DNA from: an uncultured Christensenella sp.
Lineage (GTDB): Bacteria > Bacillota > Clostridia > Christensenellales > UBA3700
DNA: 14,236 bases
Assembly: GCA_910577795.1 (NCBI GenBank)
Contig: CAJTNW010000038.1
Location: 1-14,236, forward strand
Reading direction: 5' to 3'
Shown one piece after another: positions 1 through 7,692 of the stretch. Each line of letters opens with the position of its first letter. Within the stretch, counting starts at the first letter, position 1. The position numbers were made by a program, and so were the translations under genes. Below the pieces are notes generated by a model, which saw only the letters and a list, made by a program, of their open reading frames with translations, was not told where the DNA came from and ran no database searches.

Positions 1-7
1 AAATTAT

Positions 8-40
8 AATAATACCGATTTTCGACTGATTTATTGAATT
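8..40 (-). repeat. Dispersed AAAATCG motif, copy A
   Basis: Read on the minus strand this is AATTCAATAAATCAGTCG followed by AAAATCGGTATTATT. It lies 56 bases beyond the terminator hairpin of the surface-protein gene. Over 27 bases (10-36) it matches copy B at 3722-3748 in 23 positions. It is intergenic and has no visible ORF. Function is unknown. The repeat relation is seen directly; whether it is a genome-wide family cannot be told from this window. Confidence 0.6.
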
Positions 41-77
41 AAAAGGCAAAATATGCAAATTTAAAGTTTACACAAAA

Positions 78-111
78 TAACACACCTAAAAAATTAATTT
101 CAGGTGTGTTA
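78..111 (-). terminator. Terminator hairpin after the surface-protein gene
   Basis: On the minus strand a 10-bp perfect stem (TAACACACCT pairing with AGGTGTGTTA) encloses a 14-base AT-rich loop and is followed by ATTTTGTG. It lies about 50 bases past the stop codon of the surface-protein gene. The T tract is short, so termination may be partial. The stem could also act on the plus strand, where it is followed by AAATTATTTT. Confidence 0.65.
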
Positions 112-160
112 AATTATTTTAATAAATAAATGTGAAAATTATAATTAGAATTATTTTGGC

Positions 161-3100
161 TTATTCTTTATCTTCCAAAATGTCATTTATATCTTCAGTA
201 TCATTTTGCATATCTATAGTACCTTTAGAATTTTCGGTTGCAATTTTATTTTGGAACTTTTTTAATTTCCTAACATCATTTTCTTTAAAACCATAAAGTA
301 ATACTCTATCATTAGTACTTTCTAACAAATCTGGGTTTAATACATTGTTTTCCTTTATTACATAAGTCCAATCTTTACAAGTTACTGCATTTTTATTTAT
401 GTCCATATTACTATCACCACTTAAAGATACCTGTCCCATTTGGCTTGCAAGTTTTTCATTAGTTTTACTACGATAAATCAACATAACGGTAAACAATAAA
501 ACTAAAGCAAAAATTAAAAAGCCTATGATACCTATTAATACCCAAAAATAAATTGAAGGTTTGCCATTGCTACTAAATAATTCACCAATATTTGGTTTGC
601 TACTACCATCGGGAGTAACAATACCATTGCTACTTGTTTTAAAAATATATGGAGTTGTTTCTTGCACAATATCATCATTGTATTTTACAACTACATTGCC
701 TTTATATTCATTTTTAACTTTAATAAATATTTGATAATTTGTATTATATTTTAATTCAGCATCAGGTGCTAATGAGTTACCTATAATTATATTGCCATTT
801 AGTTCAAATAAATTATAATCAAAATATTTTTCAATTTCATCAAGTTGATTTGATAAAAGTGTTGCTCTATTATTTGCGTCATTATTCTGCCAACCATTGA
901 TAACTAAAACTAATTTGTCAATAGAAAAATCAATTTGACAATTATCTTTGCTATTATCTGACCAGTAAGCATTATCGTTTAAACCGCCATTTGCAGTATT
1001 TGTGCCATTTTTGAATTTTATTTGAATATGGTATTGATTTACAGTTAAAAATTTCCAACTACCATTAATTTTGTCTATTTCGTTGTTATAACCATCAAAT
1101 ACTTTAACATCAAAATATTTTTCCCAGTCTTTAGGCAGACCTGCAATTTCTTCTATACTAAAACCTTCTGCTCTAAATACTTTTGTAATGGTATCTGCAG
1201 GCTTAGCAACTTTTAAACTAGAAATTTCATAATCAAACTCGGTCTTACCAATGATAACAAAATTTTTCAAATCTTCCTTTAGAGTAACTATTGCTTTATA
1301 CTTACCAACATTTAGTGGCAATTGATTTAATGCTACACCGCTTTCTGTTTTGTAAGTTACAACTATATCATCACTGGTTAGCCCACCACCAATAACATTA
1401 AATTCGGCAGCCTGTGCTTCACCATTAAATAACACATTGCTATTTGTCAAATCGACTGCTACTCTGTTATTTGCAACACCAGTTTGAAACATATCTAGTG
1501 CGTAAGTAATCTCTTTGCCATTTTGAGTAAATACACAGTTTGCTGCACTAAAATCGTCATCACTAACTTTAAATGTAGCAGTTACCCAATACGAATTTAT
1601 TTGAGTAACATCAATATCTTCAAAAATTTGAGTTAGGGTAATTTCAGTTTTCAAACTAGATTCTGTATAAAAGTGATACTCAACAGATTCTTTTAAATCT
1701 TCATTAATATCTAGCACTGGCAATGGTAAACTTACCCCATCAATAATTTTATTTTCGGTAATCCATTTTGCTTGAACAGATTTTTTTACTATCTGCCATT
1801 TGTGTTGCAATTCTTTAATATCAGCAATTTCTTCGATAGTTGGTACTTGATAATTGTTATTAGAGGTTGTTATTTTTTCAACTTTTGCTAAGTAAAAATT
1901 ATTATTCGTATTTACATCTTTTTCTATATTACCCGTATAAATAAAAGTCAAAAACTCAGGCACCCCAGATTTAATAGTTACATTTTGATTTAATGCGTTG
2001 TATTCTAGTTTGTCTGCACTCCAAACCACATTAGTAAAATCTATTTCTGCCTTATCTACAGTTATCTTAAACCACCTTATGGTATTTGTTTCTAAATGGT
2101 TAGCATCGCTTGTATCTGGGGCGCCTCTAAATCTAGGACCTCTTTTTGATTTTGCACTATTTATTTGGTCAGATGTCCAACCATAAGTTAAACCATCTGC
2201 ATCTACTTCAGCATTAACCGCATTTATCCAACTATCTTGTATTTCGGCTTTTATCCAATATTCCCCAGCATTTGTTACACCTTGCAAATTATTAGGATAA
2301 GTAACTTTAATATACCTATCTAAATTTTCGTATAAATTTTTGTCATACCAAGACGAGTCTGTGTTAGTTGCAACTATTTCATTTAGTATTTGCTCTTCTT
2401 CATTAAAAGTAGTAGTCAAATTTTTAGGGTCATCTGCAATAACAGAGGAGTTTAAAATGGCTTGAGATAAATTTAAATGTATTGCAGGACGCATACCATT
2501 AAAACTTGTTACATTGGAATAAGTATAGTTAACACCTGACAAGTTATAAATCGTATTATATTCGTTATAACGACCTGAACGTAACCATGCGTTAGTAATA
2601 CCATTAGTATCACGTTGTTCATCAGACATTTTCCAAATAGTATTAGTAATTGGTATATAACTATTTGCACCACCAACCTCTGTAAGGCTAGGAACCCATA
2701 TATAGTCATTGCCCCAAGCATCATATCTTACACCATTAAAAACATCACTAGGCTTATAAGTAATATTATTGTGCCATTTATTAGTTAAATCATCAAGTGC
2801 ATCGTTAGGATAGTTATAAAAAGTTGAACCTGCCCTTGTAACTGATTCTATTTGTTGGTATCTTATATTTTTAGGTTGTACAAGATAATTAGTTGCAAAA
2901 TCACCACTTACAAATTGACTAAATGCTAAGTTTGATAGCAAATTACTTCTTAAAATACTGCTACTATAAGCATTATTGCCTTTGGTGTTAGAATTGTTTG
3001 AATAAAACTGCGTAGTAGTAATAGGACTTGAAAGATATAAAGTAACTACAATGTCCTCCCTACCATATCTTGCACTATCTGTAAGTGTCATAGAAGTTAC

Positions 3101-3478
3101 CATCCACTCTAGTCCACCAAGAGTAAGCACAATACCATTGTCATTTCCTTGATTATTATCAAGTTTGCTATTTATTGTAGATGCTGTTACAACATAACTA
3201 TTAGTAGGAACATCTAAATTAGATTTTATGTAACTAATAGGATTTTGAGTATCAAACAATTTATCTTGTAAATCTTTTAATACATAACTATCAAATGCCT
3301 TGCTAGAATTATCATATAAATCAACACCATTGCCAATATGAACAGCATTATTTACATTGCTAAGTGCATAAACCTTGCAAGGAGATAATACCAAAGATAA
3401 AATAATACTGGCAAACAGTATCATTATCATTATTGCAAATAACACAATTTTGTTAGATTTTTCTTTTTGTATATACAT
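161..3478 (-). CDS. Large membrane-anchored surface protein with DUF6273-like and MBG-like domains
   Basis: The protein is about 1,105 residues. The start at 3478 is chosen because AAGGAG lies 8-10 bases upstream; an in-frame ATG at 3514 falls inside a hairpin repeat and has no ribosome binding site. Residues about 8-40 form a signal peptide with a likely signal peptidase I site after VYA. Residues about 110-345 resemble the DUF6273 fold, with the telltale WLRSG and GMRPAIHLNLS motifs near its end. Several beta-rich segments follow; the one at about 675-760 looks like an MBG-type Ig-like repeat (VTYKT, PLNVGKYKAIVTL). A single hydrophobic helix at about 974-1003 ends in YRSK and leaves a charged tail of about 100 residues that should be cytoplasmic. 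It is transcribed alone. A role in adhesion or cell-surface binding is an inference from the domain types; no catalytic motif was recognised. Confidence 0.8.
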   Translation of the reverse strand: MYIQKEKSNKIVLFAIMIMILFASIILSLVLSPCKVYALSNVNNAVHIGNGVDLYDNSSKAFDSYVLKDLQDKLFDTQNPISYIKSNLDVPTNSYVVTASTINSKLDNNQGNDNGIVLTLGGLEWMVTSMTLTDSARYGREDIVVTLYLSSPITTTQFYSNNSNTKGNNAYSSSILRSNLLSNLAFSQFVSGDFATNYLVQPKNIRYQQIESVTRAGSTFYNYPNDALDDLTNKWHNNITYKPSDVFNGVRYDAWGNDYIWVPSLTEVGGANSYIPITNTIWKMSDEQRDTNGITNAWLRSGRYNEYNTIYNLSGVNYTYSNVTSFNGMRPAIHLNLSQAILNSSVIADDPKNLTTTFNEEEQILNEIVATNTDSSWYDKNLYENLDRYIKVTYPNNLQGVTNAGEYWIKAEIQDSWINAVNAEVDADGLTYGWTSDQINSAKSKRGPRFRGAPDTSDANHLETNTIRWFKITVDKAEIDFTNVVWSADKLEYNALNQNVTIKSGVPEFLTFIYTGNIEKDVNTNNNFYLAKVEKITTSNNNYQVPTIEEIADIKELQHKWQIVKKSVQAKWITENKIIDGVSLPLPVLDINEDLKESVEYHFYTESSLKTEITLTQIFEDIDVTQINSYWVTATFKVSDDDFSAANCVFTQNGKEITYALDMFQTGVANNRVAVDLTNSNVLFNGEAQAAEFNVIGGGLTSDDIVVTYKTESGVALNQLPLNVGKYKAIVTLKEDLKNFVIIGKTEFDYEISSLKVAKPADTITKVFRAEGFSIEEIAGLPKDWEKYFDVKVFDGYNNEIDKINGSWKFLTVNQYHIQIKFKNGTNTANGGLNDNAYWSDNSKDNCQIDFSIDKLVLVINGWQNNDANNRATLLSNQLDEIEKYFDYNLFELNGNIIIGNSLAPDAELKYNTNYQIFIKVKNEYKGNVVVKYNDDIVQETTPYIFKTSSNGIVTPDGSSKPNIGELFSSNGKPSIYFWVLIGIIGFLIFALVLLFTVMLIYRSKTNEKLASQMGQVSLSGDSNMDINKNAVTCKDWTYVIKENNVLNPDLLESTNDRVLLYGFKENDVRKLKKFQNKIATENSKGTIDMQNDTEDINDILEDKE

Positions 3479-3508
3479 AACTTTTGCTCCTTGCTGATAA
3501 AATATTAT

Positions 3509-3535
3509 GTACATAGATTAAGCATATCTATGTAC
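3509..3535 (+). repeat. Left inverted repeat / leader hairpin of the surface-protein gene
   Basis: The local stem extends to 14 bp (3505-3518 with 3526-3539) around the loop TAAGCAT. On the minus strand it would fold in the 5' leader of the surface-protein mRNA, ending about 13 bases ahead of AAGGAG. On that strand it is followed by TATTTTATC, so it could also act as a weak attenuator. The reverse-complement copy is at 3659-3685. Confidence 0.7.
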
Positions 3536-3570
3536 ATAAATTATATCCTCTTTAAAAATTAATCTAAAGT

Positions 3571-3581
3571 TATGGTATAAT
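3571..3581 (+). promoter_or_regulatory. Possible extended -10 promoter on the plus strand inside the MITE-like element
   Basis: TATGGTATAAT has a perfect TATAAT with an upstream TGG (extended -10). No good -35 is present; the nearest is TTTAAA at 3551-3556 with a long 19-base spacer. Transcription would begin near 3588 and run into the hairpin at 3657-3687, which is followed by TTATTTTTT. This would give an RNA of roughly 100 bases. Speculative in a region so AT-rich. Confidence 0.3.
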
Positions 3582-3656
3582 TTAGTTAAATTTCTTACAA
3601 AATGTATAGTTAAATATTGACAAAATCTTACATTTTATTTTATAATAATATTATTA

Positions 3657-3693
3657 AAGTACATAGATATGCTTAATCTATGTACTTATTTTT
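3657..3693 (+). terminator. Right inverted-repeat hairpin with T tract, terminator-like on the plus strand
   Basis: A 12-bp perfect stem (3657-3668 with 3676-3687) around a 7-base loop is followed on the plus strand by ATTTTTT. It is the right end of the 177-bp element. It would end any transcript starting from the extended -10 at 3571-3581. Confidence 0.4.
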
Positions 3694-3720
3694 TACATTT
3701 AGACTTATCATATTGAATGT

Positions 3721-3755
3721 TTAATATCGATTTTTGAATGGTTTATTGCATTGAA
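3721..3755 (-). repeat. Dispersed AAAATCG motif, copy B
   Basis: On the minus strand it reads TTCAATGCAATAAACC, then ATTCAAAAATCGATATTAA. It begins about 35 bases past the fucosidase terminator hairpin, with AAAATCG 58 bases past it, nearly the same spacing as copy A after its own terminator (56). It matches copy A at 23 of 27 bases. It also shares AATGCAATAAA and TCAAAAATCG with copy C. Confidence 0.6.
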
Positions 3756-3790
3756 CCATAAAAATTATTAAGTTAAGACTTTACATAAAA

Positions 3791-3828
3791 ATAAACAACC
3801 TGTATTTTTATATTTACGGGTTGTTTAT
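3791..3828 (-). terminator. Terminator hairpin after the fucosidase gene
   Basis: A 14-bp stem with one internal mismatch (ATAAACAACC-GTA against TAC-GGTTGTTTAT) has a 10-base AT loop. It is followed on the minus strand by TTTTATG, and the fucosidase stop is about 38 bases upstream. On the plus strand the mismatch becomes a G-U pair, so the structure may work in both directions. Confidence 0.65.
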
Positions 3829-3865
3829 ATATTATTTTTATAAAAAGACAATTTTAGGCTATCAT

Positions 3866-5518
3866 TTAAAACTCATAAAATTGAACTGACCTTATATAAG
3901 GATTACTACGTGACTGCTTAAATACAAAACGTAATTGGTTTGTTTTTATTGCTTTTTTAAATACAAATATTTTACGATTTCCTATAATTGTATTGTCGGC
4001 AACTAACTTCCATTTGCCATTAACTACTGCCCAAACCTCAAATGCTTCTACTCGTTGAGAATATTGCAAGTCTTCCCTAATATCTATCCTACCAAAAGAC
4101 TTAATATCATTAAAGAAGAAATCCATTATGTAACCATTATCAGGCAATTTATAACCATTGTAGTTATCACTGCCATAAACACCATCATTAAGCACTGACA
4201 TTGGTGCACTGCTGTTATCTACTACTTGAATTTTGCCATTATTATATCCACTAGTACAAACACTTACCGGCATAACTTGTTGCTGAATAGTTTTATCAAC
4301 TATTTCTTTCATACCCATTAGTGCTTTAATATCTTTTTCCTCAATAACACCTTTGTCATTAGGTGCAACATTTAGTAAAAAGTGTGAATTCATACCAACA
4401 TTAGTAAAATATAAATCTGCAAGTTGATTTGCTGTTTTAACTTTATCTTTTTTGTGCCAAAACCATTTTGTACGTATACGAACATCAGATTCTGCTGGAT
4501 AATATTTTACTTGCCAGTCAGCACTTATTTTATTGGCTGCGTTTATTATATCTCTACTACCTCTATCATTTGACTCATAGTGCAAGCCTAATCTTTTTGC
4601 ATCTTCTTCACTAGACTGCTGCTTATCTTCTGGCAAAGATGTTAAAATAACAGACCACTCAGAATCACGAACATAACCTGCTTCGTTACCTACCCATCTA
4701 ACATCATTACCACAATTACCTATAACACAATTAGGAAATTTAGTATTTATTAAAGTATAAATATCCTCCCAAGCATACTCAAAACCTTCGTCAACTTCTG
4801 CATCAGAGGCTCTTGCACCATCAAACCAAAACTCAAATAATTCTACATCAATGTCTCTTACTATATCAAGCACTTCATTTACTTGATTATAAAAAATGTA
4901 GTTATAACTATTTATATCGTTAATTCCGCCTGCTTTGCCATAACTTGGTTCATGAATATCCCATGGTGATAAATATATACCAAACTTAAGACCATATTTT
5001 TTACAAGACTCTGCAACCATTCGCATTATATCTTTTTTATAACCACTATTCATTACATTAAAGTCAGTTGTTTTTGTATCCCAAAGAGCAAAGCCGTCAT
5101 GGTGTTTTGCTGTAAATATTACACCTTTGCTGCCACTATCTTTAAAAACTTTACACCATTGGTCAGTATCCACAACTTGAGGGTTAAACATATCTACAGT
5201 TTCAGTGCCGTCACCCCATTCTTTGTCAGTCATTGTATTCATACCAAAATGTACAAAATTATAATACTCATTATCTGTATGTAATAATTGTTTTTCATTA
5301 GGCACACTTTGAATAAGTTTATCAACTATATTTCCTTCTTTATCATAGCCATTGTTATAATTAGACCAACCATGTTCAAAATCTGTTACACCATTTTTGT
5401 ATTTTGTTGTAACTTTTTCATACCTGCTACGTATTTTGCTTTGGCAACTTGCAAGCAAAACACAAGATAGAGCCATAACAATGACAGTAACAACTATTAA
5501 CAACTTTTTAAATTTCAT
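3866..5518 (-). CDS. GH29 alpha-L-fucosidase, lipoprotein
   Basis: This 550-residue exo-glycosidase should release alpha-linked L-fucose from glycans at the cell surface. The start at 5518 follows AAGGGTGA and yields a lipoprotein signal peptide with lipobox LASC (Cys25); the longer frame from 5614 would run back into the pyrR terminator. GH29 hallmarks: HFGMNT (90-95), the KHHDGFALWDT block (138-148), KFGIYLSPWD (178-187) and FEFWFDGA (228-235), where Asp233 is the expected nucleophile. Conserved RWVGNEAG (274-281) and PAESDVRIR (341-349) follow; Glu279 is one tentative acid/base candidate. The pattern looks closer to the alpha-1,3/1,4 subfamily (GH29-B) than to plant/animal GH29-A, but that is by eye. 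Residues about 415-550 look like a beta-sandwich accessory domain (F5/8C-like). It stands alone between two terminators. Host-mucin or milk-glycan scavenging is an inference. Confidence 0.93.
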   Translation of the reverse strand: MKFKKLLIVVTVIVMALSCVLLASCQSKIRSRYEKVTTKYKNGVTDFEHGWSNYNNGYDKEGNIVDKLIQSVPNEKQLLHTDNEYYNFVHFGMNTMTDKEWGDGTETVDMFNPQVVDTDQWCKVFKDSGSKGVIFTAKHHDGFALWDTKTTDFNVMNSGYKKDIMRMVAESCKKYGLKFGIYLSPWDIHEPSYGKAGGINDINSYNYIFYNQVNEVLDIVRDIDVELFEFWFDGARASDAEVDEGFEYAWEDIYTLINTKFPNCVIGNCGNDVRWVGNEAGYVRDSEWSVILTSLPEDKQQSSEEDAKRLGLHYESNDRGSRDIINAANKISADWQVKYYPAESDVRIRTKWFWHKKDKVKTANQLADLYFTNVGMNSHFLLNVAPNDKGVIEEKDIKALMGMKEIVDKTIQQQVMPVSVCTSGYNNGKIQVVDNSSAPMSVLNDGVYGSDNYNGYKLPDNGYIMDFFFNDIKSFGRIDIREDLQYSQRVEAFEVWAVVNGKWKLVADNTIIGNRKIFVFKKAIKTNQLRFVFKQSRSNPYIRSVQFYEF

Positions 5519-5570
5519 AAATTCACCCTTATTTTTATTTATATCGCTAAAATAATTTATCCTCTTATTT

Positions 5571-5603
5571 AAAAAAAAATAATCAAAGTTATTGATTATT
5601 TTT
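5571..5603 (-). terminator. Strong terminator of the yggS-pyrR operon
   Basis: On the minus strand a perfect 12-bp stem (AAAAATAATCAA with TTGATTATTTTT) around the loop TAACT runs straight into more T residues, nine counting those in the stem. It lies about 65 bases past the pyrR stop. Only about 50 bases separate it from the fucosidase start, so it might also act as an attenuator in a fucosidase leader if that gene is transcribed from further upstream. Confidence 0.75.
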
Positions 5604-5628
5604 ATAAGTATCATATAATGTAAAATAA

Positions 5629-5669
5629 TTCATAATGCAATAAAAGTAATCAAAAATCGGTGCTAATTA
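5629..5669 (+). repeat. Dispersed AAAATCG motif, copy C
   Basis: On the plus strand it reads TTCATAATGCAATAAAAGT, then AATCAAAAATCGGTGCTAA, ending TTA. The last TTA is the complement of the pyrR stop codon. Over 27 bases (5643-5669) it matches copy D (9207-9233) at 24 positions. On the plus strand the hairpin at 5575-5603 lies 49 bases before AAAATCG, echoing the hairpin-then-motif order of copies A and B. Confidence 0.6.
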
Positions 5670-6197
5670 ATTGTCAAGTAGTAAAACACTATCTTCCCCA
5701 TCAATTTCCATAAGATTAACTTTTATATTTTCCGCCTTGCTTGTAGGTACATTTTTGCCAATAAAATCTGGTCTTATAGGAAGTTCTCTATGTCCTCTAT
5801 CAACCATAACTGCAAGTTCAATTATACTTGGTCGGCCTAATTTTATAATTGCCTCAATTGCTGCTCTTACCGTCCTACCAGTATACAAAACATCATCTAC
5901 TAAAACTACATTTTTATTTGCAACTTCAAATGGTATATCAGTATCGTCACTTGTGGTTTCAAAATTTTCTCTATCATCACGAAAACGTGCTGTGTCAAGC
6001 ACTCCTACAGGAATTGTTATATCATAAGCCTTTTTTATTTTTTCGGCAACGCGGTTTGCAAGTGGCAATCCACGTGTTTTAATACCTATTAAAACAACAT
6101 TTTCCACACCGCCATTTTTTTCAACAATTTCATGAGACAAACGAGTTAGTGCTCTATCCATTGCTCCACTATCCAATAATTTTGCTTTTATACCCAT
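5667..6197 (-). CDS. pyrR: PyrR bifunctional pyr-operon regulator / uracil phosphoribosyltransferase
   Basis: PyrR binds pyr mRNA leaders when UMP or UTP is abundant and promotes attenuation; it can also have uracil phosphoribosyltransferase activity (family knowledge). The 176 residues fit the family length. The PRPP-binding loop VVLVDDVLYTGRTVR is at 97-111. GIKTRG (38-43) and VGVLDTARFRDD (64-75) match family blocks; TARFRDD is a slightly divergent form of the usual TLYRDD. AGGAG sits 6 bases before the ATG. It is the last gene of the yggS operon, 27 bases after rluD. The lspA-rluD-pyrR order is typical of Firmicutes, where pyrR often heads the pyr genes. Here no pyr biosynthesis gene or pyr attenuator follows; a terminator and then the fucosidase come next, so its RNA targets lie elsewhere. 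Confidence 0.95.
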   Translation of the reverse strand: MGIKAKLLDSGAMDRALTRLSHEIVEKNGGVENVVLIGIKTRGLPLANRVAEKIKKAYDITIPVGVLDTARFRDDRENFETTSDDTDIPFEVANKNVVLVDDVLYTGRTVRAAIEAIIKLGRPSIIELAVMVDRGHRELPIRPDFIGKNVPTSKAENIKVNLMEIDGEDSVLLLDN

Positions 6198-6224
6198 TTA
6201 TTACTCCTAAATGTAAACGAAAAA

Positions 6225-7175
6225 TCAAATGCTTTTTCTGCACTTTTCTATAATCTCATTAAAATAATCTGGAAGGTCTGCTGTAAATTCCATATATTCA
6301 CCAGTTGCTGGGTGGTTAAATGAAATTTTGTATGCGTGTAATAATTGCCCATTATCAAACAATTTTGTACTTCCGCCATAAATAATATCACCAACTATTG
6401 GGTGCCCAATATGTTTGCAATGTACTCTTATTTGATGAGTTCTTCCTGTTTTTAGTTCAAACTCCACAAGACAATATTTTTTATATCTCTCAAGCACTTT
6501 AAAATGTGTTTCCGCATATCTTCCACCATCTTTTGTTACAGCCATTAGTTTGCGGTCTTTTTTATTTCTGTCAATATTAGCAATTATTTCGCCATAATCT
6601 GCCTTAATATTGCCATCAACCAATGCAATGTATGTTCTGTGACATTCTTTTGTAGCAATTTGCGAAGACAAAGACAAATGTGCTTTATTTGTTTTTGCAA
6701 CCATTATTAGTCCAGAAGTATCTTTATCCAACCTATGTACTATCCCCGGTCTTATAACACCATTTATATCGCTTAAATTATCTAGGTTATACAGCAATGC
6801 GTTAACTAGAGTATCTTTTGGACTACCCGGTGCTGGATGTGTTACCATACCTCTAGGTTTATTTATAACTGCTAAGTCATTATCTTGATATACAATATCT
6901 AAAGGATAGTCATAAGGCTCAAGAGACATTAAAACTGGTGGTTTAATAGAGATATTAACTACATCTCCTTTTTTTAACGAATAACCACTTTTTTTAATCT
7001 CACCATTAACCTTAATTTCGCCAGATTCAATTAAATTTTTTATTCTTGAACGAGTAAAATCATCTGTTTCCTCTAAAACAAACATATCAAGACGTATACC
7101 ATGAGATTTTTCGTCCACATACAATTCACTTTCTTGTACAAAAGCCAAATCGTCTAAATTTATTTCTTCCGCCAT
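6225..7175 (-). CDS. rluD: RluD-type 23S rRNA pseudouridine synthase
   Basis: This member of the RluA/RluD family isomerises uridine to pseudouridine in structured RNA, probably large-subunit rRNA. With the start at 7175 (AAAAGG 8 bases upstream) it has 316 residues; another in-frame ATG at 7199 would add 8 residues and deepen the overlap with lspA. An N-terminal S4 RNA-binding domain covers about 25-80 (RLDMFVLEE, SRIKNLIESGEIKVNG). The catalytic block RPGIVHRLDKDTSGLIMVAK is at 142-161 with catalytic Asp150. KTGRTHQIRVH and GHPIVGDIIYG further on are standard for the family. It overlaps the lspA end by 16 bases, indicating co-transcription. The exact modified positions cannot be told from sequence. 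Confidence 0.94.
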   Translation of the reverse strand: MAEEINLDDLAFVQESELYVDEKSHGIRLDMFVLEETDDFTRSRIKNLIESGEIKVNGEIKKSGYSLKKGDVVNISIKPPVLMSLEPYDYPLDIVYQDNDLAVINKPRGMVTHPAPGSPKDTLVNALLYNLDNLSDINGVIRPGIVHRLDKDTSGLIMVAKTNKAHLSLSSQIATKECHRTYIALVDGNIKADYGEIIANIDRNKKDRKLMAVTKDGGRYAETHFKVLERYKKYCLVEFELKTGRTHQIRVHCKHIGHPIVGDIIYGGSTKLFDNGQLLHAYKISFNHPATGEYMEFTADLPDYFNEIIEKCRKSI

Positions 7176-7690
7176 AACAATAACCTTTTGTGGCGCCATG
7201 AGATATCGCCCTCTCTGTACTCAAATAGAAGATATATTAAAATCATTAACACACCAACTAAACAGAAAATATCAGCAATATTACCAACAGCAAAAGATGC
7301 GTCAAACCAAGTGTGGAAAAAAGTATAATCGATAAAATCACGAACACCATTAAAAGCAATTCTATCAACCAAATTACCCATAGCACCTGCCATTATAGTT
7401 ACCACACCATATCTAAGCAACCTTGGTTTTTCGTCTGTAAGCACTAACCCTACAAATAAAACTAATATCACAATTATAGAAATTGCAATTAAAAGTCCTT
7501 GTTGTCCACTTAAAAAACCAAAAGACGCACCATCGTTTAATGGAACTTGCTCCAAACTAAGCACTCCGTCTATCAATGGATAAAATCCTCCACTTACTTG
7601 CTCCAAAAATGGTATAATCATTCCTTTAGAGAATAAATCTATAAATAATAGTAATGCAAATAATCCAACTTCCAATAATATTGCTATCAT
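7160..7690 (-). CDS. lspA: Lipoprotein signal peptidase (signal peptidase II)
   Basis: LspA cleaves prolipoproteins before the lipid-modified Cys in the membrane. The 176 residues contain four hydrophobic segments (about 3-20, 64-84, 94-106 and 138-157). Family motifs: NDGASFGF (52-59), GAMGNLVDR (102-110), VRDFID (116-121) and VGNIADIF (135-142). Asp118 and Asp140 are the likely catalytic pair. AAGGAG overlaps the end of sepF and the ATG is 2 bases past the sepF stop. Two likely substrates are encoded nearby: the fucosidase (LASC) and the M28 protein (LSGC). The basic C-terminal tail (RHKRLLLWRKK) fits a cytoplasmic end. Confidence 0.95.
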   Translation of the reverse strand: MIAILLEVGLFALLLFIDLFSKGMIIPFLEQVSGGFYPLIDGVLSLEQVPLNDGASFGFLSGQQGLLIAISIIVILVLFVGLVLTDEKPRLLRYGVVTIMAGAMGNLVDRIAFNGVRDFIDYTFFHTWFDASFAVGNIADIFCLVGVLMILIYLLFEYREGDISWRHKRLLLWRKK

Positions 7691-7692
7691 TA

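Larger units (their letters stand above)
3509..3685. mobile_element. MITE-like element with 27-bp palindromic terminal inverted repeats
   Basis: The two ends, 3509-3535 and 3659-3685, are exact reverse complements over 27 bases. Each end is also a hairpin: arm GTACATAGAT, a 7-base loop (TAAGCAT or its complement), arm ATCTATGTAC. The element is flanked on both sides by TTAT (3505-3508 and 3686-3689), a possible 4-bp target-site duplication. The 123-bp interior is very AT-rich and has no credible ORF. It fills half of the 387-base gap between the fucosidase and surface-protein genes and overlaps the leader of the latter. No transposase is present, so mobility is inferred from structure only; the TTAT match could be chance in such AT-rich DNA. 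Confidence 0.5.

Noticed and set aside
3479..3514. In-frame ATG at 3514 for the surface protein
   Set aside because: It lies within a hairpin inverted repeat with no ribosome binding site; AAGGAG precedes the ATG at 3478, which gives a normal signal peptide.
5519..5614. Upstream in-frame start adding 32 residues to the fucosidase
   Set aside because: The extension runs through the terminator hairpin and T tract, has no ribosome binding site and would bury the clear lipoprotein signal peptide.
5571..5669. PyrR-binding attenuator after pyrR
   Set aside because: No PyrR binding-loop consensus or antiterminator alternative was seen, and no pyr gene follows.
6198..6224. CGAAAAATCAAAT in the rluD-pyrR junction as another motif copy
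   Set aside because: It lacks the AAAATCG core and the flanking similarity; it is likely chance in a short leader.
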